Source: a virus
Reading direction: 5' to 3' (one strand)
DNA: 25,629 nt
Virus record (IMG/VR): IMGVR_UViG_3300028829_000888
Coordinates: 1-25,629 of that record
Part shown: positions 1-9,819 of the stretch, piece by piece
How the letters are laid out: every line of letters begins with the position of its first letter
Position numbering within the stretch: the first letter of the stretch is position 1
The notes under the pieces: model-generated
Told to the model about the DNA's origin: nothing
Seen by the model: only the letters and a program-made list of their open reading frames with translations
Database searches by the model: none
Program-made: the position numbers and the translations under genes

Positions 1-3000
1 CTCTCCGTTCCTGTCTTGAAGACAAGTCCAACCTCGAACGGAATTGGTATCTTTACTCCACCAACTATCCAGTTCTGATCTCGCTCTGCTTCTGTGGCGT
101 TCTTGTACTCTTCATCATCCTTGGAAATCAAAGTGTATGCGAGGGTTGCCGCAGCAATTTGTCCACCTCGGGCAAGGAAAGAAGCTAGTGCGTTATTCTC
201 CCCGTCCCTGTTAGACTTGTACCGCCCCCTAATGGCTCTGTACATGACATCCAAGCCCTGCATTCTCGCGTTCAAGAACGGAACCGCAGGCATGATAAGA
301 CTGATCAGCGCAGAGTTACCTCTTCTGGAGAAGTTGAGAGTCTCCATCGCTTGGAAGATAGCCTCGGACTCTGCCTCTGATCGACTAACGCCCTTGCTGA
401 GTAGCGTTTGCAGGGTGTCTTCGTATATTACTTGCCGAGTTGCCGCATCTGATTTCTGAGATGCTTCCCCAAGGCTATCCCACAGCTTTGCGAAAGGAGC
501 CGACACTGTGTCTATGCTTCCTTTCTTAGCCCCCATCCCTTCTCTTCTGAGTTTCTTCCTGAAGTTCTGCTCAAACTTCTTAGGCTCAAACACATAGTCA
601 TAACCACCAACCACACCAGAGTTTTCTAGTATGCTGTAGCTATCACTTTCATTCCCTCTTATGTCTGAGCTGAACTTCTTCATCGTGTCGATGATCGGAG
701 TCATGTTCGCTCCAGAAGTTACCCATACAGACATGGAGTCTCTCAGTAAGTTCCTAAGGATAAACGTGGGGCTTCTAGCGACTGACTCCCTGAGGAAGTT
801 GGCTGGCGCAGTGAAGAACGGGCTAACACTTACTCGACCCTGGCTAAACCCAGTCAGTGTGTCGATCAGTAGCCTATCGGTTGTGGTGAAATACTTCTCC
901 TCACCACCAACTCTCACCGTGTAGGCAGCGGGATCAACTACCCCCTTATCATCTGCGAAGACCTCTGTAGCGAACCCTGCATCCACAGCATCTATCATGA
1001 CCCTTTGCGCCGCTAGGTTCTTAGTACCAGCGGTGACTGCTGCGCGGAGATTCTGCATGATACCCGTGAGGGGATCAGTTAGTTGCATATCTCCACCCTT
1101 GTACTTCTTGGGCTGGCTCTGGTCCGTCAGTGTCGGGAATAATTCTTTGAGTCTTGAGTTCTTCCCAAGAGAAAGGTCTATGCCCTCTTCTCTGAGTATA
1201 TCCTTAAACACTTCGGGTGTTACGCCTTCACCGTCAGCATCTCCGTCAAGATCCATGTTTCTGTAGAAGGGTATGTAGTCACCATACTTCTTGAACACCA
1301 CCGCAAGCTCTTCACTCACGACACCACTATCTCTCATGAAGTTTACGAGAGAATCATTCCACTGCTCGTAATCGTTACTCACTTGCTCAAACATAGGAAG
1401 AAGACCTCTCTTCTCTATGTTGCTGTTGATAGTTTGTATCTCACCTGTTGTGAGATTCGTTAGCTTCCCTGATTTAATCAGCCTTCCCGCACGGTTAGCG
1501 ACCATCCAAGTCGCCCAATCCCTGTACAGATATTCGTCCTTCTCGAATAAAGGACTAAGGGCCTGCCGGAGACTCTTCTTAGTTGGGTCAATCCTCGCGA
1601 TCCCCCCTCTAAGTACAATCGCTCCGTTGTTAATCGCTGCGGAAACAACGCTGTTCGCTCTGTCTGCGAGAAGAGCTAGAGAAGCTGCATTTGTAGATGC
1701 TAGAAGTTCTCTGTCATCTTTCTTACGCAGTCCAGCTTCCTTTGTTACTTTTTCCAAGTAATCGTACTGGTTTAGATACTTGATCCTAAACCTAGCCATC
1801 CACTCTTTTCGTTTTTCTGTGTCGAAGAGAGCGTCTGTGATCGACTGGAATAGGGTCTTGTCGTTAGGCGCAGCGAAAAGCTGAGAGACTATATCCTGAA
1901 AGGGTCTATCCTTTCGGCGCTCTTGCCTGTTGACTTTATCCTGATTAGCCGGTGAAAGCCTTTGAGGCTCTACCGTTCCCTCAGCAATAGCGACAGCCCT
2001 CTGACTTACCTCGTCTTCCCTACCTCTCGCGTTATCGTTAACGCGAGGGATCTTATAAGAGTTCCCAGCACTGCCCTGGTTAGGTGCGGTGAGGGTTGAG
2101 TTTTCCTTCAGTCGTATGCCAGAGCCTCCCCCGACCCCTGTGTTTGCTATTTCGATCCTATCCCCATACGGGCTCTTAGGGTTGGGGTTCCATTCCCAAA
2201 CTGCACCAACACTGTCGTAAGTAAGAGTCCCTGCAACCTCCTCCGCATTCACCTTTCGTGTTATCAGCGCATCTTTAGCTCCGTATAGGCCAGAGATTCC
2301 AGTTTCGTAGCCAAGCCCCTCCGCTTCCATCGAAAGTTTTATGTCTGAGGCTTTCACTACAAACACAGCCACCTCGTTAGAGCCTTCGCCTCCCGCTGGG
2401 CCTACATAGATTCCGGGTTCACTAATAGAAGATTGAACAAGAGAACCGTCTTCTCTTACAGTGAGGCGACCCAAATTACTGTCCCGAGAAGCGATTGACC
2501 CGTCTACACCTTCTTCGACGAACTTGTCTAGCCAATTCCGAGTAGTTTTATGCTCCACCACTACTAGATCATCTCCGCGTGGGTGAGTCTCTGGGGAGAA
2601 TGGCTTTCTTTCTCTATCAGGGGGCATGGATAGTTCAACGGGAATAGCAGACAGCCTCTCGCCTTCTGCGGATACAGGCTCAGACTTTCGAGACATATCG
2701 AACTGAGTTGATTTATCAGTTTCAGTTATGTCCAAGCTGTAGTTAAGATCTTTCGCAACCTTCCTGATGCCGCGCTCGTATATCCTCGACCTAGCCCCTT
2801 TGCCTCCTTCAGTCTTTGAAGATGCGAAAATAATATTACCGGGTCTTTTCTGGATAATAAAGTCTCTAAGTATATCTCTTATTGTTCCCAGAACTCGCAA
2901 GGCTCCGAACTTCTCTTCCCCTGTAATGCCGAACGCCTCAGGGGAGGCTCCACCCCTACCTTCCGCCTGGAATGAGATATACCAAACACCTCTATCGTTA

Positions 3001-6000
3001 TCTGAATTAAACTGATATCTAACACCGTTGTCAGAAACGAACATAGATTCAAAGCTAAGATTATCATTCTCTGTAACCTTGTATCCGTATGGTCTGTCGA
3101 ATGCTAGTCGCTCAGACTCTGAGAATCTTTCAGCATCTAAGTCTTCTGTTCTAGCGTCACTCGATTTTCTCTTCGCTTGTCTTCGCCTTGTCTTTATGTC
3201 AGACCAGTCCGCTACAGCCCATTCCGCTGGCTTGGAGGTGCTGGTGATGCTTCTGTTCAAAGCACCCTCATCTACTAATACAAACTCTCCGTTAGCTCTT
3301 TGTCCCCAATTCCTGAACGCAGTGAAATCGTTCCATAACAAGTCGTAGTTGAGGAAGCCATCGAGCCCCATCGCATCCATTGCATTTTGAAGATCTGTAG
3401 TCTTATCTTCAAAGTCTTTGGGTGAGAAATTCTTGAGCGGCTTAAGGAATCTCCTTGTCTCTTTGTCATTCCTTGGAACATTCTCAGTTACTACATAATC
3501 TTTCCCGGCTTCAAACATCTCTGGAAGAGCGGATCCCACTATCCCTTTATCGCCGAACCCCATGCTCGCGTTTTGTTCCAGACCTCTTGGGTTCTTAGCG
3601 ACCTTAAGTACTCGGTTCCCAATGACGTAGACATCTCTGGTCGTGCCACCAGGGAGCTTCTTCATGCCTGACACGTCTATCTTGTCAGCAAGTATTGTTT
3701 CAGGAACGTCGCCTTCGCTGAAAGCAGCACTAAATCTTTCAGCCTCTGGCGGGTCTGTTCTAACATCGGCGTTCGCGTCAACAGGGTCTCGGCCTAGCTC
3801 AGCTCTTGTCTCAGGGTCAGTGGGGGTATCGGAAACCACTGACTCCGCCACGGCTTGACCAGCCACTTCTTCTTCTGCTTCTTCTTCAACTTCTATCGCT
3901 TGAGATACGAGGGGATTGCGATCAACTTGTATAGTGCGAACCTCTCCAGCCTCTCTCGCTTGGATCTTCTTCATGCCGGAGATTGCGTCAGCAGCAGTGA
4001 CAAAGCCTGCACCGCTCATGGCGTTGTACAGCTTCTCCATGAAGATAGCCATTCGCTCTATTAGCGTTCTTGGCTGGCCTGCTATCTGTCTTCTTACCTC
4101 AGGCACGCTGTAATACTGCCGGTACATCTCAGCAACAGCTTCTTCTAAGACGTACTCAGTGTTGTTGCCTGCGTAGTCCTGCGATGCTTGATCGAAGAAT
4201 GTGACACCATTCCTGTTCTTAACTCTATACGCAGAAGTGGATAGAACATTCCATTCTTGCATAGTGAACAGGTCAAGATCTCTCATGGCATGAACGATCT
4301 CATGATCCATAATAGATGCTACAGCTATTCTTATTTCTTCTGCTGTGTTAGCGTCTTTGATCTGATCCAAGCTGATGGCAATTCTTCTGAATCCATCATC
4401 GTTTGGACTGTAAGATCCTTCGCCTGATCTGACTTCTCCGTCAGTACCTACAGCCTCGATCTTACTCATCACAGTGCCGATGAGAGCCTTGTTTAAGTTG
4501 GCTTCCTTCAGCTTGTTTTCTATAACCTTGAGAACTTCTTCACCCTTAGCTCGACTGCCTTCGGGTATTTCCTTTAGAACCTTCTCTCTTTTAGATATCT
4601 CAGTAGGTCTACTGGGAGCTGAAAGAACTTCGCCCTGTAAAACATCGGCAAAAGAAGGCGGTCGGAACTGTCTACCCTCGTCATCGAATAACTGCTGGAG
4701 TTCTGCCCTCTTGGTTTTCCCTACCTCGTCAGCCTTCTTGTCCCAGTTAGATGCACCCGGCATCATCTCTTTGGCAAACTCAAACTCAACAGAACTTGCG
4801 GTTTTTACATCCGGAGCAAAAGAGATCTCAGTTACCTTGGGTCTTTTGGGTCCGAAAGACTCACCAGTTTCTATTAGCTCCCCTGTTTCTCTGTCCTTTA
4901 CCTTGAGGCCCGGAGATAAGAACTGGCGAACTGCGAACCCTTCGCTTTTACTATTATCAACAGAGAAGGAGCCTTCCATCAGCTCTGGGGTAACACCTGT
5001 GTAGTCTGGGGAACCGGAGGCTCTTCCCTGTGCGGTCATGGCCCCTTTTGAAACTTGTATAATCGCATTTAACTTTCGTTTTGTTCCGTATGTAGGATTC
5101 CCAGTTGCTTGATCTACGATCTTATACTTAGCTCTGTTTTCATTTAGGAAATTAGCTTCTTTATTTGCTTCCGCTTTTGACGTAGCACCACCAACGATCT
5201 GACCGTTCTCATCCCTGATGAAGTAGCCATTCGCACCAACAACCTCAGTCACTGTGTTTCCTGCGGTTAACCGACGCTTGATCTCTTCCTGCTGACCTTT
5301 GCTCGTCCGTATCACGGGCCTTCCGTCTGGCCCTACAACGGGTTCAAGGTTCCCACCCTGTTCAGCAGCATCTTCACTGAACGCTGCTCTGAATACTAAA
5401 GGAGCAAACTCGCCATCACTCATAGATAATGATTGTCTCTGAGGCATGTCGCCTCTCACTACCGCATCATCCAAGAAAGACTCAAAGTTATTTTGACCAA
5501 AGCGACCAGTGATCTGCTCATAGTCTCTAAGGTTTATAGACCCATCCTTGTAAGCTCTTTCCATCAAGTCTCGGTACTGACTCTCTGTGTACTTGGGTTT
5601 CCTAGCCTTCACATTGCCGTTCTTATCTTCAACGGCATATCCTTTTATCTTCATTTCTTCTATGATTGATGAAGCAATATCGTTTGAGCTTTCAGAATCA
5701 GTGAAGTCTACGAGATTCCCTGTGCCCTTTGCCTTGGAGAAGAACTTCTCGTGTAGCTTCTTCCTGACCACCTCAGGCGTAATCCTTGATCCGCTCTTCA
5801 GCCCCTTGATTACGGACTCAACCTCTTCGGACGTAAACGAGGGGACGCTGACACCTTCTTCAGTGTCGGCATCGTAGTAGTCCTGAATGGTGAACCCTGT
5901 GAGGATCGTTCGCATGGCGCGAAGCGCATCCTGATCAGCCTCGTTGATGTCATTGGTCTGACCATTGGTGGTTCTATACACGAAAGCCTTAAAAGCTTTG

Positions 6001-7316
6001 TCATCTGTCTTAATGTTTCTGGATTCAGCAGCCTCAAAAACATCATCAGCACTGAACTCGACAGAATCCTTAGCCTCTTGGACTCCCTGCTCAATTAGCC
6101 GCCTATTTTCTACGGATTCTCTGCCTGCTTCCTGAAATTTATTCTGTACTTCCTTTACATTCTGCTCGTACATTCGCATCGAGTTGTCGTACTCAGCCTG
6201 AACAGAGTTTTCTCGTCTCTTTTCGTAATCATTTCTAATTACTTTCTCTTCTTCAGAGAGCTTCTCCCAGTCCTTGTAAGCTTTTTTATTAGCTCTGTAA
6301 GACCTCTGGGTTCCGTAGGCTCCGAACGCACCAGCAACCGGAAGCGTACCGGCGACAGTTGCAATCATTTCCTCCACAAACTCTGCATCCTGAGGAGAAA
6401 TAGAAAGACCAGCTTGGGCTCTTTCTAGGATTGTCTGAACCATCTCCGTTGGAAACTCTACTGCTGATTCAGCGAAGCTTGCCTTTGCTGCTTGTCCCAG
6501 TGTTGGGAAAGCAGAGGCCTTCGCTGTTGCGCCCACGGCACCTAATGATTCCTTGAGCGATCTGGCTGCTGCGATCTGAGGCCCTCGTCCTATACCTCCA
6601 GAAAGAGCGATGACGATGTAGTCCATCCCCGCCTGAGGAGCAGCAGCGAGCGCAGCTCCGAACGAGTTGAGATCCTCTGGAGTGACTCTCTCATCTGGGT
6701 TTTCAGCTTGGGCAGTTTCGTACTGCCTTTGCATATTGTCCCCAAAGAATTGGAGCGCAAGAGTCCCTATGCCAGCAGCAGCACCAAGTCCGAACTTCAG
6801 CACGGAAGGAGGCACTGCGACAGCAGCAGTTCTGAGTAACGGGGTCGCCTTGGCGAGGTAGGAAGCGATACCCAATCCCGCATTCGTCGAGGCAACCTTG
6901 CCAGCAAACATGGAGGGTATCGTGTAGGGTAGTGTCTGGCCTATGGACTCAGCGGAGAACCTGTATGCGTCAGGTATTGCACCTAAGACACCATCTTCCT
7001 TGTAAGCTTCTATGACATCTTTATAGCTTGTCGCGGCAGGGAGAGCTTCCGAGGTTAGCCGGTTTACCTCTGCATATTCTCTACCGGCTTGATCGATAGC
7101 TTCTTGGCTGTCGAAAACATCGCCAAATAGAACATCAGGTATAGCCCCTAGAGAGCCTTTGAGTCTTTCGTATCCAGCAGAAAGACCAGACATGAACCCG
7201 CCAGTTCTCCTCTGGTACTCTTGGCGAACGTCCGCAAAAGAAGTGCCCTCCGGAAAAGTGACAGGTTCACCATCAATAACGACTCTGTATTCTTTCTCCA
7301 AAAACCCTTCAGCCAT
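1..7316 (-). CDS. Giant polyvalent phage protein, HExxH and kinase-like regions, C-terminus cut by window edge
   Basis: An unbroken frame runs from ATG at 7316 to the left edge, giving 2438 codons with no stop in the parts I translated. Visible in order: N-terminal IDGEPVTFPEGTSFADVR (14-31); Gly/Ala-rich hydrophobic stretches at about 135-190 and 312-335; a charged helical, coiled-coil-like stretch at 336-415; HEIVH at 1005-1009, an HExxH zinc-peptidase motif, with EYVLEE at 1054-1059 as possible third ligand; a kinase-like region at about 1215-1360 with VLKVAKN (Lys1238) and VLVDEG (Asp1349); an unknown domain at 1395-1540 with SRIYERG; and from 1840 a helical region containing FILRNLLRD (Asp2193), which resembles large polyvalent protein domain LPD38. 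Polyvalent proteins of this kind in phages and conjugative elements are thought to travel with the DNA. The gene follows the 522-residue gene after 2 nt. Enzymatic roles are inferred from short motifs only; a purely structural ejection protein is the alternative. Confidence 0.85.
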   Translation of the reverse strand, partial: MAEGFLEKEYRVVIDGEPVTFPEGTSFADVRQEYQRRTGGFMSGLSAGYERLKGSLGAIPDVLFGDVFDSQEAIDQAGREYAEVNRLTSEALPAATSYKDVIEAYKEDGVLGAIPDAYRFSAESIGQTLPYTIPSMFAGKVASTNAGLGIASYLAKATPLLRTAAVAVPPSVLKFGLGAAAGIGTLALQFFGDNMQRQYETAQAENPDERVTPEDLNSFGAALAAAPQAGMDYIVIALSGGIGRGPQIAAARSLKESLGAVGATAKASAFPTLGQAAKASFAESAVEFPTEMVQTILERAQAGLSISPQDAEFVEEMIATVAGTLPVAGAFGAYGTQRSYRANKKAYKDWEKLSEEEKVIRNDYEKRRENSVQAEYDNSMRMYEQNVKEVQNKFQEAGRESVENRRLIEQGVQEAKDSVEFSADDVFEAAESRNIKTDDKAFKAFVYRTTNGQTNDINEADQDALRAMRTILTGFTIQDYYDADTEEGVSVPSFTSEEVESVIKGLKSGSRITPEVVRKKLHEKFFSKAKGTGNLVDFTDSESSNDIASSIIEEMKIKGYAVEDKNGNVKARKPKYTESQYRDLMERAYKDGSINLRDYEQITGRFGQNNFESFLDDAVVRGDMPQRQSLSMSDGEFAPLVFRAAFSEDAAEQGGNLEPVVGPDGRPVIRTSKGQQEEIKRRLTAGNTVTEVVGANGYFIRDENGQIVGGATSKAEANKEANFLNENRAKYKIVDQATGNPTYGTKRKLNAIIQVSKGAMTAQGRASGSPDYTGVTPELMEGSFSVDNSKSEGFAVRQFLSPGLKVKDRETGELIETGESFGPKRPKVTEISFAPDVKTASSVEFEFAKEMMPGASNWDKKADEVGKTKRAELQQLFDDEGRQFRPPSFADVLQGEVLSAPSRPTEISKREKVLKEIPEGSRAKGEEVLKVIENKLKEANLNKALIGTVMSKIEAVGTDGEVRSGEGSYSPNDDGFRRIAISLDQIKDANTAEEIRIAVASIMDHEIVHAMRDLDLFTMQEWNVLSTSAYRVKNRNGVTFFDQASQDYAGNNTEYVLEEAVAEMYRQYYSVPEVRRQIAGQPRTLIERMAIFMEKLYNAMSGAGFVTAADAISGMKKIQAREAGEVRTIQVDRNPLVSQAIEVEEEAEEEVAGQAVAESVVSDTPTDPETRAELGRDPVDANADVRTDPPEAERFSAAFSEGDVPETILADKIDVSGMKKLPGGTTRDVYVIGNRVLKVAKNPRGLEQNASMGFGDKGIVGSALPEMFEAGKDYVVTENVPRNDKETRRFLKPLKNFSPKDFEDKTTDLQNAMDAMGLDGFLNYDLLWNDFTAFRNWGQRANGEFVLVDEGALNRSITSTSKPAEWAVADWSDIKTRRRQAKRKSSDARTEDLDAERFSESERLAFDRPYGYKVTENDNLSFESMFVSDNGVRYQFNSDNDRGVWYISFQAEGRGGASPEAFGITGEEKFGALRVLGTIRDILRDFIIQKRPGNIIFASSKTEGGKGARSRIYERGIRKVAKDLNYSLDITETDKSTQFDMSRKSEPVSAEGERLSAIPVELSMPPDRERKPFSPETHPRGDDLVVVEHKTTRNWLDKFVEEGVDGSIASRDSNLGRLTVREDGSLVQSSISEPGIYVGPAGGEGSNEVAVFVVKASDIKLSMEAEGLGYETGISGLYGAKDALITRKVNAEEVAGTLTYDSVGAVWEWNPNPKSPYGDRIEIANTGVGGGSGIRLKENSTLTAPNQGSAGNSYKIPRVNDNARGREDEVSQRAVAIAEGTVEPQRLSPANQDKVNRQERRKDRPFQDIVSQLFAAPNDKTLFQSITDALFDTEKRKEWMARFRIKYLNQYDYLEKVTKEAGLRKKDDRELLASTNAASLALLADRANSVVSAAINNGAIVLRGGIARIDPTKKSLRQALSPLFEKDEYLYRDWATWMVANRAGRLIKSGKLTNLTTGEIQTINSNIEKRGLLPMFEQVSNDYEQWNDSLVNFMRDSGVVSEELAVVFKKYGDYIPFYRNMDLDGDADGEGVTPEVFKDILREEGIDLSLGKNSRLKELFPTLTDQSQPKKYKGGDMQLTDPLTGIMQNLRAAVTAGTKNLAAQRVMIDAVDAGFATEVFADDKGVVDPAAYTVRVGGEEKYFTTTDRLLIDTLTGFSQGRVSVSPFFTAPANFLRESVARSPTFILRNLLRDSMSVWVTSGANMTPIIDTMKKFSSDIRGNESDSYSILENSGVVGGYDYVFEPKKFEQNFRKKLRREGMGAKKGSIDTVSAPFAKLWDSLGEASQKSDAATRQVIYEDTLQTLLSKGVSRSEAESEAIFQAMETLNFSRRGNSALISLIMPAVPFLNARMQGLDVMYRAIRGRYKSNRDGENNALASFLARGGQIAAATLAYTLISKDDEEYKNATEAERDQNWIVGGVKIPIPFEVGLVFKTGTE

Positions 7317-7318
7317 AA

Positions 7319-8887
7319 TTACCCAAACACCCTCGCCTGAAGTTCTGCTGATTCGTCACGGGAGCCTTCGGCAAATACCTGAAATAGTCTTTCTGTTCCG
7401 TAGGCTTTGAATATTTGCATTAATTGCGATCTCATGTTTTCGTAGTCTGGATCTCCGGGCATTTTACCAGTCCTCGATAGGTATTCATCTATCGCAGATG
7501 CGGCTTGGTTGTCGTTAAGACTTCCCCTACCTGTACCCGACTGATCGTTTCTTCTTATTTGAGATTCAACGAGTCTTTTATTCAGCTTCCGGTCCTCTAG
7601 GGAAACTTCTCTATTGAAATCCTTGTCGGCCCTGTCCTCTGCGCGAGCTTGTGAAGCTGTGTAAACCTTTAGTGCGTCTTGAATCCCAAGACCTATGCCC
7701 TCTCCGACATTTTCTTCACTAGCAACTCTTCCGCCTAGAGCAATTAGGGAGTTCCAGAATCCCTCACTTACAGGAACTTCGGCTCTCTCAGGATCTTCTA
7801 GAATGCTATCTATTCCACCATCACCTGATGGTTCCTCTTGGGCATTTGGATCGACCGGGAAAGGCGCTCCGAAGTTCTCGAACCCATCCTCACCGCCAGC
7901 CATAGAGGCGAGAGTGCCTGCTGCACCAGCACCTAGACCAGCTCTCAAAGCTTTATTTCTCGCAGATCCTCCAAGGATTTCTCTCCCAAGCTGAAGATCC
8001 CCAGCGAATCTGAAGTCTTTGGGGTCTGCCGATCTCACTGGTGCGAAATTTCCCGTAGGCTTCATGCCCGCTCTTCTACCTGCTGCTCCAACGACTGCTC
8101 GACCCCGATTTAACAAAGGCAGAACCCGAGGAACTAGGAGTTTCGCACCCGCGCTCAGTCCCCGTAAAGCTAGTCCACCGGGTAGCAAGCTCACTCCGGC
8201 ACCAAGCAAAGCAACCTTGCCCGGATTTTCTTCTGCCCATTGCATGATCTCACTTATTAATGAAGGATCTTCACCCGCAAGCTCTTCATCGTCATATATC
8301 GATCCGTACTCGTCACCGCCAAGGACTGATCCGCCATCTTGGTATTTCTGGATAAACCCACCAACATTGAGCGGCTGACTCCCGCCAGTCGCAGAGCGAG
8401 CCTGAGCTTCAGCCTCTTCCCTGCTCATACCTTGAGACATGAGATATTCTACGATCCCGAAATTAGACATATCAGGTTTTCGCATGAGGTCAGTCCCAAC
8501 CTGTCCCCCACCAGCCATCATCTGAGGAGGCATCTGTTGAGGCATCTGAGGCTGCTGCATGGGAGCCTGAGGCATCATTGAGCCAATACCTTGCTGCTGC
8601 GGAGGCATCTGGGGAGGCATCGCCTGAGCCATCTGAGGTGGCATAGGCGCAGGCTGTCCCATCATCTGCTGAGAGGCTGCTAGGAACTGGTCAACCATAG
8701 GAGGCTGCTCCACCCCTTGCTCTGCTTCTTCCGCCTTAGCTGCTTGCATTTGCTCACCACGACGCTTGATCTCGTCCATGCCAAGAAGCTGTGCGGCCTT
8801 GCCGGACTGCCCTTGAGCAACCTTCTGGACAGATCCCATGTCCAAGTTGCGGAGCATCTCTTGTAGTTCTAGTAAGTTAGAAGTCAT
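7319..8887 (-). CDS. Met/Pro/Gln-rich putative internal virion protein (522 aa)
   Basis: No enzymatic domain is recognised. The N-terminal 60 residues look helical and charged. Residues 60-125 are a low-complexity run of Met, Pro and Gln with repeated MPPQ and QMP units. MAGGGQV (124-130) and YQDGGSV (182-188) are short Gly-turn motifs also found in neighbouring proteins. Residues about 222-260 and 308-330 are Gly/Ala/Leu-rich and hydrophobic, and the C-terminal 130 residues are charged and probably helical. The start overlaps the previous stop by one base (TGATG), so translation is probably coupled. Proteins of this composition are common in marine phages between the tail genes and a giant protein, where they are taken to be virion or ejection proteins; that role is inferred from position and composition. 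Confidence 0.8.
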   Translation of the reverse strand: MTSNLLELQEMLRNLDMGSVQKVAQGQSGKAAQLLGMDEIKRRGEQMQAAKAEEAEQGVEQPPMVDQFLAASQQMMGQPAPMPPQMAQAMPPQMPPQQQGIGSMMPQAPMQQPQMPQQMPPQMMAGGGQVGTDLMRKPDMSNFGIVEYLMSQGMSREEAEAQARSATGGSQPLNVGGFIQKYQDGGSVLGGDEYGSIYDDEELAGEDPSLISEIMQWAEENPGKVALLGAGVSLLPGGLALRGLSAGAKLLVPRVLPLLNRGRAVVGAAGRRAGMKPTGNFAPVRSADPKDFRFAGDLQLGREILGGSARNKALRAGLGAGAAGTLASMAGGEDGFENFGAPFPVDPNAQEEPSGDGGIDSILEDPERAEVPVSEGFWNSLIALGGRVASEENVGEGIGLGIQDALKVYTASQARAEDRADKDFNREVSLEDRKLNKRLVESQIRRNDQSGTGRGSLNDNQAASAIDEYLSRTGKMPGDPDYENMRSQLMQIFKAYGTERLFQVFAEGSRDESAELQARVFG

Positions 8888-9819
8888 CAGTCTGCCCCTG
8901 CGCCTTGATAGTAAGATCCTAATGCGCCAGCACCTGCGATGCCTGCTCCTGCAATAAGCTGGCCAGTGGAAGGTCCGCCGCCAGATGTGCTTTGAGTTGT
9001 ATTCATCGCTGTAGCGTATGGAGTTCCAGAAAGGTTCGCGATATGTTGCCGAAGTTGGTTAGATCTAAAGTCTCTTCGTTCTATAAAGTCGCTGTAAGCT
9101 TGATCTCTGATTGCTTGCTCCATCTCCCTACCGCGAACACCGGCTTGCTGTAGAGCATTGATCCGCTCTAGGGCTTGAGTCTGTTGCATGGATGCAAGGT
9201 TTTGTAGTTGGGCTCCTGCATCCAGACCTATTCTGGCTCCTGCTTGCCTGTTCTGAACATCCTGTCCGAAAGCTTGCTGAGCTTGGTCGAATGCTCTGAA
9301 CCGAGTGTCGGATTCAAACTCTCGCATTGCCCTGAATGCTTCGTCTGAAACACGACCAGCCTCCCTGGCTCCCATCAGGGTCCCCCTACCACCCATCACG
9401 CCTGACTGTATGGCAGCATCGGAAGATCTCCTTCGGCTATCGCCCAGAGCGCCCTGATAATCGCGCATCATCCGAGATCGGCCTTGGTCGAGTACATTCT
9501 CAAGGTATGGATTCATGTACCGTTGAGCTTGATCAGGGAACTGAGGAGTGTTGAAGCCAATTCCAGAAGCTCTCTGGGCAATCCCTTGAGCTTGGCCTAG
9601 TTCTTGTCGAGGGCCAGCATCATAAAGAGACTGAACCCCTCGAAAAGCCTGACGCTCCATAGGGTTGAATCGAGCTATTCTCTGGCCTTCAAACGGTTGG
9701 TAAGGCTCTCTCGCTAAAGACCGGCTACTTGCTGCAATCCCTTCCCAGTATGGCTTAGACCAATCCGGTAAATCTTGGATGACTCTTTGAGTACCACCAC
9801 CACCACTACTACCGCCCAT
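8887..9819 (-). CDS. Helical putative internal virion or DNA-transfer protein (310 aa)
   Basis: The ATG at 9819 is chosen because GGAG at 9829-9826 lies six bases upstream; a TTG at 9831 would add four residues (MEIV). The protein begins with a Gly/Ser run, then QDLPDWSKPYWEG, and is mostly helical, rich in Gln, Arg and Ala, through the middle. MNPYLENVLDQ followed by an Arg-rich helix is a pattern I recognise from marine phage structural proteins. The last 30 residues are a Gly/Ala hydrophobic stretch (LIAGAGIAGAGALGSYY) that could insert in a membrane. It overlaps the upstream 911-residue gene by 11 nt. By position and composition it belongs with the internal or ejected virion proteins (analogous to, not visibly homologous to, T7 gp14-gp16). 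Function is inferred. Confidence 0.8.
   Translation of the reverse strand: MGGSSGGGGTQRVIQDLPDWSKPYWEGIAASSRSLAREPYQPFEGQRIARFNPMERQAFRGVQSLYDAGPRQELGQAQGIAQRASGIGFNTPQFPDQAQRYMNPYLENVLDQGRSRMMRDYQGALGDSRRRSSDAAIQSGVMGGRGTLMGAREAGRVSDEAFRAMREFESDTRFRAFDQAQQAFGQDVQNRQAGARIGLDAGAQLQNLASMQQTQALERINALQQAGVRGREMEQAIRDQAYSDFIERRDFRSNQLRQHIANLSGTPYATAMNTTQSTSGGGPSTGQLIAGAGIAGAGALGSYYQGAGAD

Noticed and set aside
2160-2600. ADP-ribosyltransferase-like domain in the giant protein (about residues 1573-1720)
   Set aside because: The VVVEHKTTRNWLDKF and GIYVGP stretches hint at it, but I could not place the catalytic residues, so I do not claim it.
94-7410. Many plus-strand and off-frame reading frames of 60-176 codons opposite the giant gene
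   Set aside because: They lie fully inside the long minus-strand frame, have no ribosome-binding sites in series, and their products are low-complexity Ser/Leu-rich sequences with no family resemblance.
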